64,000 nt of DNA from Kitasatospora sp. MAA19 (GTDB taxonomy: Bacteria > Actinomycetota > Actinomycetes > Streptomycetales > Streptomycetaceae), in NCBI RefSeq assembly GCF_029894125.1, contig NZ_JARXYZ010000001.1, positions 558,001 through 622,000 of the forward strand. Reading direction: 5' to 3'. A program made the translations under genes and the position numbers. The notes beneath the pieces are model-generated. The model saw only the letters and a program-made list of their open reading frames with translations, was not told the DNA's origin and did not search any database. Within the stretch, counting starts at the first letter, position 1; each line of letters begins with the position of its first letter. Positions 1 to 8,592 of the stretch are shown piece after piece.

Positions 1-164
1 GTGGATGGCCGGTACGGTCACCCCTCCGACCTGATCGGCGCCGTCGAAAACGGTCGGAAAAGGTCAGAAAGACATCACGAAGACATCAGGCGGACGGAAG
101 GCGTCGAGGAGCGGGAGGCGTTCGGGAAGCGTCGGGAGACGTCCGGGAAGCCGACGGGCACGGG
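1..164. other. Left-edge non-coding stretch
   Basis: Lies downstream of pheA, which ends at 165. I see no convincing complete gene. On the minus strand a purine-rich GGAGG (27-23) sits almost against a GTG at 21-19 followed by codons for VTVPAIH, which could be the first residues of a gene continuing beyond the left edge, but the spacing is too short for a normal ribosome binding site and only seven codons are visible. Confidence 0.3.
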
Positions 165-1100
165 TCAGGCGTCCGCGCGCCCGTCGAGGCACCGCGAGAG
201 CCAGTCCGCCGCGGCCGTGAATTCGGCGTCCGAGGTCCCCGGCCGCCGGTGGGTGGACACCTGCCGGTCGGCGCGCGGATAGGAGCCGAGGAAACGCACC
301 TGCGGGCAGATCCGCTTGAGCCCCATCACGGCCTCCGCCACCCGGCGCTCGGACAGGTGCCCCTCGCAGTCGATCAGGAAGCAGTAGTTGCCGATGCCCT
401 CGCCGGTCGGCCGGGACTCGATCCGCATCAGGTTGACCCCGCGCACCGCGAACTCCTGCAGCAGTTCCAGCAGCGCACCCGGGTGGTCGTCCGGCAGCCA
501 GACCACCATCGAGGTCTTGTCCGCGCCGGTCGGCGAGGAGACCCGGCCCGGGCGGCCGACCAGGACGAACCGGGTGGTCGCGGTCTGCGCGTCCGCGATG
601 TCCTTGACCAGCGGGTCCAGCCCGTAGATCGGCGCCGCGAACTCGCCCGCGAACGCCCCGTCGTACCGGCCCTCGGCGACCAGCCGGGCGCCGTCCGCGT
701 TGGAGGCGGCCGACTCCCACAGCGCGTCCGGCAGGTTGGCCGCCAGCCAGCGGCGCACCTGCGCCTGGGCCACCGGGTGGCTGGTCACCGTCTTGATCCC
801 CGCCAGGTCGGTGCCCGGCCGCACCAGCAGCGCGAAGGAGATCGGCAGCAGCACCTCACGGTAGATCATCAGCGGTGCGCCGGCGGCCAGTTCGTCGTTG
901 GTCGCGGTGACGGCGCCCTCGACCGAGTTCTCGATCGGGACGAACGCCCCGGAGGCGTCCCCGCCGCGCACGGCGTCCAGCACCAGCGGCACCGTGGCCA
1001 GCGGCACCAGCTCCCGGGTCGCCGCCTCGGGCAGGGTGCGCAGCGCCGCCTCGGTGAAGGTGCCGGCCGGACCGAGGTAGGTGTAGCGGGTGGCCGACAT
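165..1100 (-). CDS. pheA: Prephenate dehydratase
   Basis: Converts prephenate to phenylpyruvate in cytoplasmic phenylalanine biosynthesis. The 311-aa product starts with the typical YLGPAGTFTEAAL and carries the catalytic TTRF motif (near residue 175), followed by a C-terminal ACT domain with the ESRP and GxGxYCFLIDCEGH motifs that bind phenylalanine for feedback inhibition. Length fits the monofunctional actinobacterial enzyme with no chorismate mutase domain. ATG at 1100-1098 has GGAGG just upstream. It follows dtpA on the same strand after a 234-bp gap with degenerate repeats, so it probably has its own promoter. Confidence 0.96.
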   Translation of the reverse strand: MSATRYTYLGPAGTFTEAALRTLPEAATRELVPLATVPLVLDAVRGGDASGAFVPIENSVEGAVTATNDELAAGAPLMIYREVLLPISFALLVRPGTDLAGIKTVTSHPVAQAQVRRWLAANLPDALWESAASNADGARLVAEGRYDGAFAGEFAAPIYGLDPLVKDIADAQTATTRFVLVGRPGRVSSPTGADKTSMVVWLPDDHPGALLELLQEFAVRGVNLMRIESRPTGEGIGNYCFLIDCEGHLSERRVAEAVMGLKRICPQVRFLGSYPRADRQVSTHRRPGTSDAEFTAAADWLSRCLDGRADA

Positions 1101-1240
1101 GACGCCTCCGTGGGGAACTGGGTGGAACCGGAGCAGGGGGTGGTGCCGAAGAGGTCACCATAACGACTTCGCCGGCCGGCCAGGAAAGCGTTCCAGTGGC
1201 CGGGACCGGGGCGTTCGACCGCCCGGACCGAACGGCCCCC

Positions 1241-1336
1241 GCCGAGCGGCCCTGATCGGGTGGCCCTCGTCGAGCGGCCCGATCGGGTGGCCCAGACCCA
1301 GGGCGCCCCCGACCGAGCCGCCCCGATCGGGTGGCT
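1241..1336. repeat. Three degenerate 24-bp direct repeats
   Basis: Three near copies of a unit resembling CGAGCGGCCCGATCGGGTGG occur at about 1241-1265, 1269-1292 and 1312-1336; the last runs into the dtpA stop codon. Each unit holds the palindromic core CGATCG or a variant. They lie between dtpA and pheA, outside conserved coding sequence. Role unknown. Confidence 0.6.
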
Positions 1337-2594
1337 AGTCGAACAGCTGCTGGCCGAGGTAGCCGCCCGCCGGTACGCCCGGCGGCACCGCGTACAGGCC
1401 GCTGGCCTCGTGCCGCAGGAAGCGGGAGAGGCCGTCCCCCCGGGACAGCTTGCGCTGCACCGGGGTGAAGCCCTTGCGCGGGTCGGCCTGGAAGGCCAGG
1501 AAGAGCAGCCCGGCGTCCGGCGAGCCGTCGGGCAGCAGGCCGTCGTGGTACGAGAACCCGCGCCGCAGCATCGCCGCCCCGCCGTTGGCGGCCGGGGCGG
1601 CGACCCGCACGTGCGCGTCGGCGGGGATCGTCAGCGCGCCGTCCGGGCCCTGCGCGGCCAGGTCGACCGGGGTGCGCTCGCCGGCCCCGGCGGGCGCGCC
1701 GAGCGGTGCGCCGTCCGACTTGCGCCGCCCGATCACCCGCTCCTGCCGCTCCAGCGGCAGCGCCTCCCAGTTGTCCAGCAGCATCCGGATCCGCCGGAAC
1801 ACCAGGTACGAGCCGCCGGCCAGCCAGGCCGGCTGGTCCGGACCGGCGGTGCAGAACACCTTGGCGGCGAAGCCGTCCTCGCCGGGAGCGGGGTTGTTGG
1901 TGCCGTCGATCTGGCCCATCAGGTTGCGGCCGGTCATCGGGCGCGTGGTGGCGCCGGGCGTCCGGGCGAAGCCGGCCGACTGCCAGCGCAGCGCCGCCGT
2001 GCCGGCCGCCTGCCGCTGCAGCACCCGCAGCGCGTGCACGGCCACCAGGGCGTCGTCGGCGCCGATCTGGACGAACAGGTCGCCGTCGCCGCGCGCCGGG
2101 TCGAGCGCGTCGGCGGGGAAGGCCGGCAGCGGTTCGAGCGCCTGCGGGCGGCGGTCGGCCAGCCCGGCCTTGTCGAACAGGGCGGCGCCGAAGCCGACGG
2201 TGAGGGTGAGCGAGCAGGGGCCGGCGTCCAGGGCCACCTGGGTGTCGGCCTCCTCGGCGGACTCCCCGGCGGTCAGCCGCTCGGCCGCTCCGGTCCAGCG
2301 CTGGAGCAGCGTGCGCAGCCCGTCCCGGCCGACGCCCTCGGCCAGGTCGAAGGCGGCCAGCTGGACCCGGGCCTGCTGGGGTTCGAGGATGCCGGCCTGG
2401 TGCTCGCCGTGGAACGGCACCCGGGCCGCGCCGAGCGTGCCGCCCGGTGCGGTGGCGGACGCCTCGCCGGGGCGGTCCAGGGCGACCGCCCCGGCGACGC
2501 CCGCGCCGGCCCCGGCCAACAGCCCGGCGCCGGCGGTGCCGAGCAGGGCCCGCCGGGTGAAGCCGCTGCGGTCGGGCGATTGTGCGTGGTCCAT
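1335..2594 (-). CDS. dtpA: Tat-exported Dyp-type heme peroxidase (DtpA type)
   Basis: Dye-decolourising peroxidase that uses peroxide and is exported folded with heme. The N terminus has a twin-arginine signal (TRRALLGTAGAGLLAG, residues 13-28) then an Ala-rich cleavage region. The Dyp signature GQIDGTNNP is present with the distal Asp, VFRRIRM holds the distal Arg, and FSYHDG supplies the proximal heme His. At 419 aa it is a typical EfeB/DtpA-size A-type enzyme. It is the last gene of the copper operon, 5 bp after copC-copD. In Streptomyces lividans the equivalent protein works with Sco and ECuC in maturation of the copper radical oxidase GlxA, so a role in copper-dependent hyphal-tip glycan synthesis is likely here. 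Confidence 0.93.
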   Translation of the reverse strand: MDHAQSPDRSGFTRRALLGTAGAGLLAGAGAGVAGAVALDRPGEASATAPGGTLGAARVPFHGEHQAGILEPQQARVQLAAFDLAEGVGRDGLRTLLQRWTGAAERLTAGESAEEADTQVALDAGPCSLTLTVGFGAALFDKAGLADRRPQALEPLPAFPADALDPARGDGDLFVQIGADDALVAVHALRVLQRQAAGTAALRWQSAGFARTPGATTRPMTGRNLMGQIDGTNNPAPGEDGFAAKVFCTAGPDQPAWLAGGSYLVFRRIRMLLDNWEALPLERQERVIGRRKSDGAPLGAPAGAGERTPVDLAAQGPDGALTIPADAHVRVAAPAANGGAAMLRRGFSYHDGLLPDGSPDAGLLFLAFQADPRKGFTPVQRKLSRGDGLSRFLRHEASGLYAVPPGVPAGGYLGQQLFD

Positions 2595-2599
2595 CGCGG

Positions 2600-4609
2600 T
2601 CAGCCGATCTTGAGCTGCTGGGTCGGGGTGGTCTGGTCGATGTCGGAGGAGCGGATCTGCACCGACACCACCCAGGTGCCGGCCAGTGGCAGCTGCGCGG
2701 TGCCGTTCCAGCGGCCGGTGCCGTCCGGGGTGAGCGCCACCGGCAGCGGGCCGAGGTCGCGGTCCGGCAGGGTGAAGGCGAGCTGCACCTCGGGGACGTT
2801 CACCGGCTGCCCGTCCGCGCCGTCGAGGGCGAGGTGCACCTCGTTGGAGCCGGTCCGGGCCGGGTTGAGGGTGACGGTCGCGGTGCCCTTGGCGTTCGGC
2901 GTGCGGCCCTTGGTGTCGTACGGGAGCTTGAGCTCCAGGGTGCGGCCCGGCTCGGTCTGCGGGGCGGGCGCACCCGCGGCCCCGGCCGAGCTCCCGGCGG
3001 CGGGCGCGGCGGCGCCGGCCTTGACCTCGCTCGCCACCCGCCCGGGCGGGGAGTTGGTGAGCATCGTGGTGACCACCAGCACCGCCACCGCGACCAGCGC
3101 CTCGACCAGCACCGAGCGGCGCAGCCCGGCCCGGGTCGGGGTCAGCCCGCGCTCGCGCCCGGCGCTCTCCCGGGCCGCCTGCTGACGGGCCAGCTGGGCC
3201 TGTCGGACCGGGTCCTCGGAGTGCGCCGCGACACCGACCGGCTCCGGCACCTCGGCCCGCTCGACCTCCGCCGCCTCGGCCGGGGCCGAGCGCAGCCGGG
3301 CCAGCCAGGAGCGGGAGACCCAGGCGACGCCGAGCATCACGACCACGCAGCCGGTCTTCACCAGCAGCAGCCGCCCGTACTCGGTGCCGGTCAGCGCGCC
3401 CCAGCTCCCGAGGCCGCGCCAGGACTGGTAGACGCCGGTGGCGACCAGCACCGCGACCGAGCCGAAGGCGATCTTCGAGAAGCGGTCGACGACCTGCGCG
3501 CCGACGCCCTCGCGCAGTCCGACCAGCAGCGCGGCCAGGCCGCCCAGCCAGAGCGCCATCGCGATCAGGTGCAGCATGCCGAGCGGCAGCGACAGCCAGA
3601 CCTGGATGCCCACCGAGGCGTGGTCGGCGCCGACCCAGGTCGCCGCCAGGGCGATCGACAGCACCAGCCCGGCGACGCCGAGGCCCAGCCGGGCCTCGCG
3701 CTGCGGCCGCTCGGCGGCGCGCTGCTCCAGCTCCCGCAGCTCGGCCTCCTCGGCGGCTTCCGCGGTCTCGGTTCCGGAGTCCCCGTCACCGCCGGTCCTC
3801 GCCGCCGGCCGGGCCGGCTGCCCCAACTGGCCGACGAGCAGCGACAGGAACACCCCGCCCGCCGCGAGCAGCAGCAGCCGGGCGGCCAGCGCGGTGCCGA
3901 TCCGCTCGTCCAGCGTGGCGCGCACCAGCGACAGGTCGAAGGCCTTGCCGATCCCCGAGCCGCGCTCGTACGGGCCGCGCAGCATCAGCACCGCGACGGT
4001 GGAGGCCAGCAGCGCCGTCCAGCCGGTCATCAGCAGCCGCTGCATCCGGCGCCGGGCCGCGCCGTCCGGCCAGCAGATCAGGATGAACGCGGCCACGCCG
4101 GCGAGCAGCGCGAAGGCCGCGTACGCGACGGTGCGCCCGGTGCCGTAGAGGGCGGCGACCAGGCCATCGGCCTTGGCGCCCTGCAGCGCGGTGGCGGACA
4201 CCGAGGTGTCCGAGGGCGCGCCGATGGAGAAGGTGAACGCGCCGCCGATCGGGTGCGAGTCCTCCGAGACGGCCCGCCAGGCCACGGTGTACGTGCCGTT
4301 GGCGAGCCCGCTGTTCAGGCCGACCCGGGCGGTGTTCGCCTTGCCGTCGGCGTGCCCCGGGTTGCCGGTGTCCACCGCCTTGCCGGCCGGGTCGAGCACC
4401 CGCACCGAGTCGTCGGACAGCGACACGGACTCGCTGAAGGTCAGCGTGACCGCCTGCGGGGCGGCGGCGACCACCGCGTTCTGGTGCGGGTCGGTGGACT
4501 CCAGGGTGGCGTGCGCGGCGGCCGGTCCGGCGCCGGCGAGCATCAGCGCGAGCAGCGCGCCGAGCACCCCGAGCAGTCCGGCGATCCGGCGGTGGGAGGC
4601 CTTCTCCAT
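2600..4609 (-). CDS. CopC-CopD fusion copper transport protein
   Basis: Membrane copper transporter, 669 aa. After a signal peptide the mature part begins with the CopC domain (HATLESTDPHQNA, with the N-terminal copper His, to DSHPIGGAFTFSIG around residue 130), followed by about eight to nine membrane segments of the CopD domain and a large C-terminal extracytoplasmic domain (about 530-669) of beta type. The YcnJ-like fusion is common in actinobacteria. A long charged Ala/Glu/Arg linker (about 290-330) splits the membrane part. It sits 13 bp after ecuC and 5 bp before dtpA, so all are probably cotranscribed. Import of copper, or its delivery across the membrane, is inferred. Confidence 0.88.
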   Translation of the reverse strand: MEKASHRRIAGLLGVLGALLALMLAGAGPAAAHATLESTDPHQNAVVAAAPQAVTLTFSESVSLSDDSVRVLDPAGKAVDTGNPGHADGKANTARVGLNSGLANGTYTVAWRAVSEDSHPIGGAFTFSIGAPSDTSVSATALQGAKADGLVAALYGTGRTVAYAAFALLAGVAAFILICWPDGAARRRMQRLLMTGWTALLASTVAVLMLRGPYERGSGIGKAFDLSLVRATLDERIGTALAARLLLLAAGGVFLSLLVGQLGQPARPAARTGGDGDSGTETAEAAEEAELRELEQRAAERPQREARLGLGVAGLVLSIALAATWVGADHASVGIQVWLSLPLGMLHLIAMALWLGGLAALLVGLREGVGAQVVDRFSKIAFGSVAVLVATGVYQSWRGLGSWGALTGTEYGRLLLVKTGCVVVMLGVAWVSRSWLARLRSAPAEAAEVERAEVPEPVGVAAHSEDPVRQAQLARQQAARESAGRERGLTPTRAGLRRSVLVEALVAVAVLVVTTMLTNSPPGRVASEVKAGAAAPAAGSSAGAAGAPAPQTEPGRTLELKLPYDTKGRTPNAKGTATVTLNPARTGSNEVHLALDGADGQPVNVPEVQLAFTLPDRDLGPLPVALTPDGTGRWNGTAQLPLAGTWVVSVQIRSSDIDQTTPTQQLKIG

Positions 4610-4622
4610 GGTGGCGGATCCC

Positions 4623-5129
4623 CTAACTCTGGCTGGGGCGGTAGGTGAGCTCCTTGACCGGCACCTTGACCGAGAGGGTGCCGGACTTGGCGAAGGTCAG
4701 GTCGAGCTCCAGCTCGTCGCCGAGGGCGGGGGCCTTCTGCCATCCCATGATCATCAGGTGGGTGCCGCCGCGGGCGAACTGCAACGCGCCGTGCGCGGGC
4801 ACGTCCAGGCTGGCGACCTCCTCCATGCTGGACGGGGTCGAGCGGTGCATGGTGACCGACTCGGCGCCCGGGCTGCTCACCTTGAGCAGCTGGTCCTGCC
4901 CGCCGTCGTTGCGGACGGTCAGGTAGCCGGCGGCCATCCCGCCGGCCGGGGGCAGCGGGATGTAGGAGTCGGCGACGCTCAGCTTCGCCGGTCCGCCGCC
5001 GGCACCGTCCTGACCGCCCGCCCCGCAGGCGACCAGGATGGCGCCGCCGCCCAGTGCCGTCGCCAGTACCGCGCCCGTGAGCGCCGTCCGACGGAAGCCG
5101 AGCGTCGTGCGGCCGGTCGCGCCCTTCAT
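4623..5129 (-). CDS. ecuC: PCu(A)C-type extracytoplasmic copper chaperone (ECuC)
   Basis: Secreted or lipid-anchored Cu(I) chaperone, 168 aa. A membrane-targeting N terminus with a lipobox-like LVACG is followed by a cupredoxin-like domain with the H-M...M...H-x-M copper motif: MHRSTPSSM (residues 94-102) and THLMIMGW. In Streptomyces lividans the homologue passes copper to Sco. The start ATG overlaps the sco stop by 4 bp (ATGA), which indicates translational coupling and fits partner roles. Confidence 0.9.
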   Translation of the reverse strand: MKGATGRTTLGFRRTALTGAVLATALGGGAILVACGAGGQDGAGGGPAKLSVADSYIPLPPAGGMAAGYLTVRNDGGQDQLLKVSSPGAESVTMHRSTPSSMEEVASLDVPAHGALQFARGGTHLMIMGWQKAPALGDELELDLTFAKSGTLSVKVPVKELTYRPSQS

Positions 5130-5794
5130 GCCGCGACCCCCTTGGCGAGCAGCGGGAGGTCGTGCTCGTAGGTCTTCTCCTCGGTGCCGCTCAGGTAGAG
5201 CACGTGCGCCTTGTCGTCCGAGGGGAGGAAGGCCAGCACCTGCGCGCCGTGGGTGGAGGTGACGGTGCCGTCGGCGTTGACCACCGGGTCCTCGATCATG
5301 ATGCCGAGCGACCTGGCGGCGGTCTTCACCTTGGCCAGGTCGCCGGTGAGGCCTATGAAGTCGCTGCCCATCGAGTCCAGCCAGGTGCGCAGCACCTTGG
5401 GGGTGTCGCGCTGCGGGTCGGTGGAGACGAAGACGACGTTGACCTTCTGCCGGTCCTCGGGGGAGAGCGCCTTCATCGCGACGCCGATGTCGCCCATGGT
5501 GGTCGGGCAGACGTCCGGGCAGCTGGTGTAGCCGAAGAACAGCAGCGTGGTCTTGCCGTTGGTCTGCTGCCGCAGGTCGTACGGCTGGCCGGAGGTGTCG
5601 GTCAGCTGGAGGTCAGGCTTCTCGAAGTTCTTGGTGAGCACCGTGCCCTGGTACGGCGAGTCGGCCTTCTGCCGGGTGACCTTGGTGGGGGCCGAGCCGC
5701 CCCCGGAGGAGCCGCAGGCGGTCAGCGTCAGGGCGGCGGCGAGCGCGACGGCGGCCGCGCCGGCCAGGCGGGTGGTGCGGGTGGTGCGGGGCAT
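5126..5794 (-). CDS. sco: Sco/SenC copper metallochaperone lipoprotein
   Basis: Thioredoxin-fold copper chaperone for cytochrome oxidase or GlxA-type copper enzymes, 222 aa. The N terminus is a lipoprotein signal with lipobox LTACG. The copper motif CPDVCPTT follows the strand LLFFGYTS, and the third ligand His occurs in the later STHGAQVLAF. Length and order match bacterial Sco proteins. It lies between ycnI and ecuC in the same operon and overlaps ecuC by 4 bp. Confidence 0.93.
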   Translation of the reverse strand: MPRTTRTTRLAGAAAVALAAALTLTACGSSGGGSAPTKVTRQKADSPYQGTVLTKNFEKPDLQLTDTSGQPYDLRQQTNGKTTLLFFGYTSCPDVCPTTMGDIGVAMKALSPEDRQKVNVVFVSTDPQRDTPKVLRTWLDSMGSDFIGLTGDLAKVKTAARSLGIMIEDPVVNADGTVTSTHGAQVLAFLPSDDKAHVLYLSGTEEKTYEHDLPLLAKGVAA

Positions 5795-5872
5795 GGGAGT
5801 TCCGATCGTGCGCGGTGGGACCGCCGGCGGGGCCGTACCCGGGGCGTGGGTACGGCCCCGCCGGCGGGTGGG

Positions 5873-6625
5873 TCAGGAGGCGGAGCCGCTGTTCCGGCGG
5901 CGCAGGCCGAGGACGCCGACGGCGGTGCCGATCACGCCGACCACGATGCCGACGACGCCGAGCACCCGGGCGGTGGAGTCGCTGGACTTGCCGCCGTCCG
6001 CGGCCGCGGCGTGGTCGGAGCTGTCACCGTGGGCGCCCGCGGCGGGGGAGGCGGTGACGCCGCCGTGGGCGTCGTCACCGGCGGCCTTGGTGAGCTTCAG
6101 GACGGGGGCCGGGTGGGCCGGCTCGGGCTGGCCGTCCTTGGACTCGTCGATCCAGCGGACGATGTCGCCGTTGTCGTAGCTCTGCAGGGTCTTGAAGACC
6201 ATGCTGTCGGCGTCGGCCGGCAGCGGGCCGAGCGAGACCCGGAACTCCTGGAACTGGCCGGGGGCGATCTTGGTGCCGGCGTCGGCGGTCCAGGTGATCT
6301 TGGAGACGGCCTCGTTGACGTCGCTGCCGTGCACCTTGATCGGCTTGTCGAGCTTCGCCTTCTCGACGGTCGCCGTCCAGCCCGGCAGCGGCAGGGTCCG
6401 GACCGAGGCCAGCGGGTGGTCCAGCGGGAGGTTGACCTCCAGCTTCACCGTGCCGGCGGTGTCGCTCTCGTTCGGCACCCGGAAGTCGACGGCCGTGTAG
6501 CCGCCCTGCGCGGCCGCGCCCGGGTTCACGGTGACGTGTGCGAACGCGGGACCGGCCAGCGCCACCACGGAGGCGGCGGCGGTGAGGGCGACGGCGGCGA
6601 GACGGCGGGTGGGAAGGGAACGCAT
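5873..6625 (-). CDS. YcnI-family copper-associated membrane-anchored protein (DUF1775)
   Basis: 250-aa surface protein. A signal peptide ending near GPAFA exposes the N-terminal His of HVTVNPG, the conserved copper ligand of the YcnI/DUF1775 domain; the domain runs to about residue 180 with a conserved Trp in the WTAT region. A Gly/Asp/Ser spacer is followed by a C-terminal membrane helix and RRRNS tail, so the protein is anchored facing outward. First gene of the tightly packed copper part of the cluster, 78 bp before sco. Confidence 0.9.
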   Translation of the reverse strand: MRSLPTRRLAAVALTAAASVVALAGPAFAHVTVNPGAAAQGGYTAVDFRVPNESDTAGTVKLEVNLPLDHPLASVRTLPLPGWTATVEKAKLDKPIKVHGSDVNEAVSKITWTADAGTKIAPGQFQEFRVSLGPLPADADSMVFKTLQSYDNGDIVRWIDESKDGQPEPAHPAPVLKLTKAAGDDAHGGVTASPAAGAHGDSSDHAAAADGGKSSDSTARVLGVVGIVVGVIGTAVGVLGLRRRNSGSAS

Positions 6626-6817
6626 GATGCGGGTCTCCGATCGGAGCTCGGCGGACCGGCCCGCGGCCGGGCGACGGAGGACCGTGCCTCGGCGGGGCCG
6701 CGCGTGGGGACGTGTGGGGGCGGAACCACGGGCCGTCGGCGTGTCGGGGACACGCGGGACCGACCCGGACGCTGCGCACGACCGGAACCCGGCACGAACG
6801 GAGGGCCAGGGGGCGGG

Positions 6818-7648
6818 TCAGTACGCGAGGGCCCCGCACGGCGGACCGCGCCGCACCACGCTGTGCCGCAGCACGGCACCCGCCGGAAGCGGACACTCGC
6901 CGCCCCGGGTCCCGAACCGGCGGGCCGGACCGGCCACGCCGAACAGGCCGCGCAGCAGCGCGGCCACCAGCACCAGTGCCGACCGCAGCGGCGCCGCCCA
7001 GTGCTCCCGGGCCGCCGTCGCGGTCACTCGCACCAGCCGCCACAGCGCCGCCTCGCCGCGCCGCAGCCACCAGCCCGCCACCAGCGCGGCGGCCAGGTGC
7101 CCGGCCAGCATCGACGGCGTCATCCCGAACACGCCGCCCTGCCACCACGGGGCGACGGCGTACGCGCTCGGGTCCAGGCCCGCCGAGGAGACCAGCTGCT
7201 CGGCGGTCGGGCTGCCGGGCAGGCCGGTCAGCGTGCCGGGGTGCGACTCGTTGCAGATCAGCCGGCCGGCCACGGTCGGCAGGGTCAGCGGGCCGGAACC
7301 GCCGTGGTGCATGCCGGCCATGCCGCCGATCGCGGCGTGGCCGTTGAAGCTGTGGAACAGGCAGTGCAGCCCGAGCTGGGCCGCGCCCAGCGCACCGGCG
7401 ATGGCCGCCAGCGAACGCTCCCGCCCGCCGCACGCCACCGCGAGCACCAGCACCGCGGCGAAGCCCGTCGCCAACGCGGCCGGCGGCACGTTTCCGCCAC
7501 CGGCCAGGGCGTGCCCGGCGGCCGCTATCAAGGTGCAGACCAGCGCGAACGGGACGGCCCTGGCAAGCCGCAGATCCCAGGCGGCGGCCCCCACCGGCGC
7601 GTCCGGTGCGAGGGCGCCCGGGAGCGGGGCGGCGGGGAGGGCAGTCAT
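6818..7648 (-). CDS. Polytopic membrane protein of the copper cluster
   Basis: 276-aa hydrophobic protein of unknown function with about five or six predicted membrane segments. One exposed stretch is His/Met-rich (CLFHSFNGHAAIGGMAGMHH, near residues 95-115), which suggests metal contact. ATG at 7648-7646. It lies 192 bp upstream of ycnI on the same strand and is a usual neighbour of the Streptomyces Sco/ECuC genes, so a part in copper handling is inferred from context and the His/Met loop only. Confidence 0.7.
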   Translation of the reverse strand: MTALPAAPLPGALAPDAPVGAAAWDLRLARAVPFALVCTLIAAAGHALAGGGNVPPAALATGFAAVLVLAVACGGRERSLAAIAGALGAAQLGLHCLFHSFNGHAAIGGMAGMHHGGSGPLTLPTVAGRLICNESHPGTLTGLPGSPTAEQLVSSAGLDPSAYAVAPWWQGGVFGMTPSMLAGHLAAALVAGWWLRRGEAALWRLVRVTATAAREHWAAPLRSALVLVAALLRGLFGVAGPARRFGTRGGECPLPAGAVLRHSVVRRGPPCGALAY

Positions 7649-7877
7649 GGCCGGGCCATCATCTCATCGCGTACCTCGCCGACGTGGGCAGGGTGGGAAA
7701 TCCCTACGAATGCCCCGTTCGGCGGCGGCGCGCAGGGCGGCGAGTGCGCCACTCGGCACAATCCACGGCCCCAGTCCATCCGCCGAACGGGCGGCAGCGG
7801 GCCCCGCGCACGGTTCACCGCCGAATCGCCCGGAGATACCTAGTTGTATGTGGAGCCGCAGCCAGGAGGGACCTCCC

Positions 7878-8516
7878 GTGGACATCTGGTGGACTCTGCA
7901 CCTCAAGCGCGACCCGGCCAGCGTTCCGCTGGCCCGGCGCATCCTGCTCGGTGCCATGGCGACGGCGGGCGTCGACCCGCAGATCGCCGACGACCTCGGC
8001 GTCGCCCTCAGCGAGGCCTGCGCCAACGCCGTCGAGCACGGCGCCGCCGGGCGGCCCGACGACGGCTTCCAGGTCACCGCCTCGATCTGCGGTGACCGGC
8101 TGCGGATCGAGGTCACCGACTCCGGCCCCGGCCTGCCCGCTCCCGCCGTGGCCCCCGCCCCGCAGCTCCGCCGCCGCCCGGTCAGCCCGCCGCCGCCCCG
8201 CCCGGCCTCGCACCGCCGCCCCCGGCGCGGCCGCGCCACCGTCCCGGCTCGCGTCCTCACCGCCCACCGCCCCCGGCGCGACGGCCGCCCCTACGACACC
8301 CACGTCCTGCCCGCCCGGCCCCCGGCCCCCACCCTGCGCCCGGTCGACCTCGACGCCCTCCCCGACCTCACCGCCGAATCCGGCCGCGGCCTCTTCCTCA
8401 TCCACGCCCTCACCGACCACGTCCAACTCCGCAACCACCCGCTGCGCGGCGCCATCGTGAGCTTCGACAAGATCCTCAAGTGGCAGGACGGCGCGCTGCT
8501 GCGGGCGGCGTCCTAG
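7878..8516 (+). CDS. RsbW/SpoIIAB-type ATP-binding protein (anti-sigma-like)
   Basis: 212-aa protein of the GHKL ATPase class common in Streptomyces. The N-terminal half has the N box DLGVALSEACANAVEHG and the G1 box VTDSGPGLP. The middle (about 92-150) is a Pro/Arg-rich insert, and the G2-type motif ESGRGLFLIHALTDHV closes the fold. Such proteins bind anti-sigma antagonists or act as free regulators. GTG at 7878 is chosen because AGGAGGGA lies 7 nt upstream; an in-frame ATG at 7848 has no such site. Confidence 0.85.
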   Translation: MDIWWTLHLKRDPASVPLARRILLGAMATAGVDPQIADDLGVALSEACANAVEHGAAGRPDDGFQVTASICGDRLRIEVTDSGPGLPAPAVAPAPQLRRRPVSPPPPRPASHRRPRRGRATVPARVLTAHRPRRDGRPYDTHVLPARPPAPTLRPVDLDALPDLTAESGRGLFLIHALTDHVQLRNHPLRGAIVSFDKILKWQDGALLRAAS

Positions 8517-8531
8517 AAGTCCCGGGCCGGG

Positions 8532-8579
8532 AACGCCGAGAGGGGCGCGAACCACGGTTCGCGCCCCTCTCGGGCGTTC
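8532..8579. terminator. Bidirectional hairpin terminator
   Basis: Long inverted repeat: GAGAGGGGCGCGAACC and its exact complement separated by two bases, with a further six bases of pairing outside (AACGCC/GGCGTT). It lies between the convergent ATP-binding protein and LAxTG protein genes and can serve both. Confidence 0.9.
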
Positions 8580-8592
8580 AACGGGTGGCGGG

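Noticed and set aside
1..282. 93-aa plus-strand open frame at the left edge
   Set aside because: Overlaps the pheA 3' end antisense and has random charged composition.
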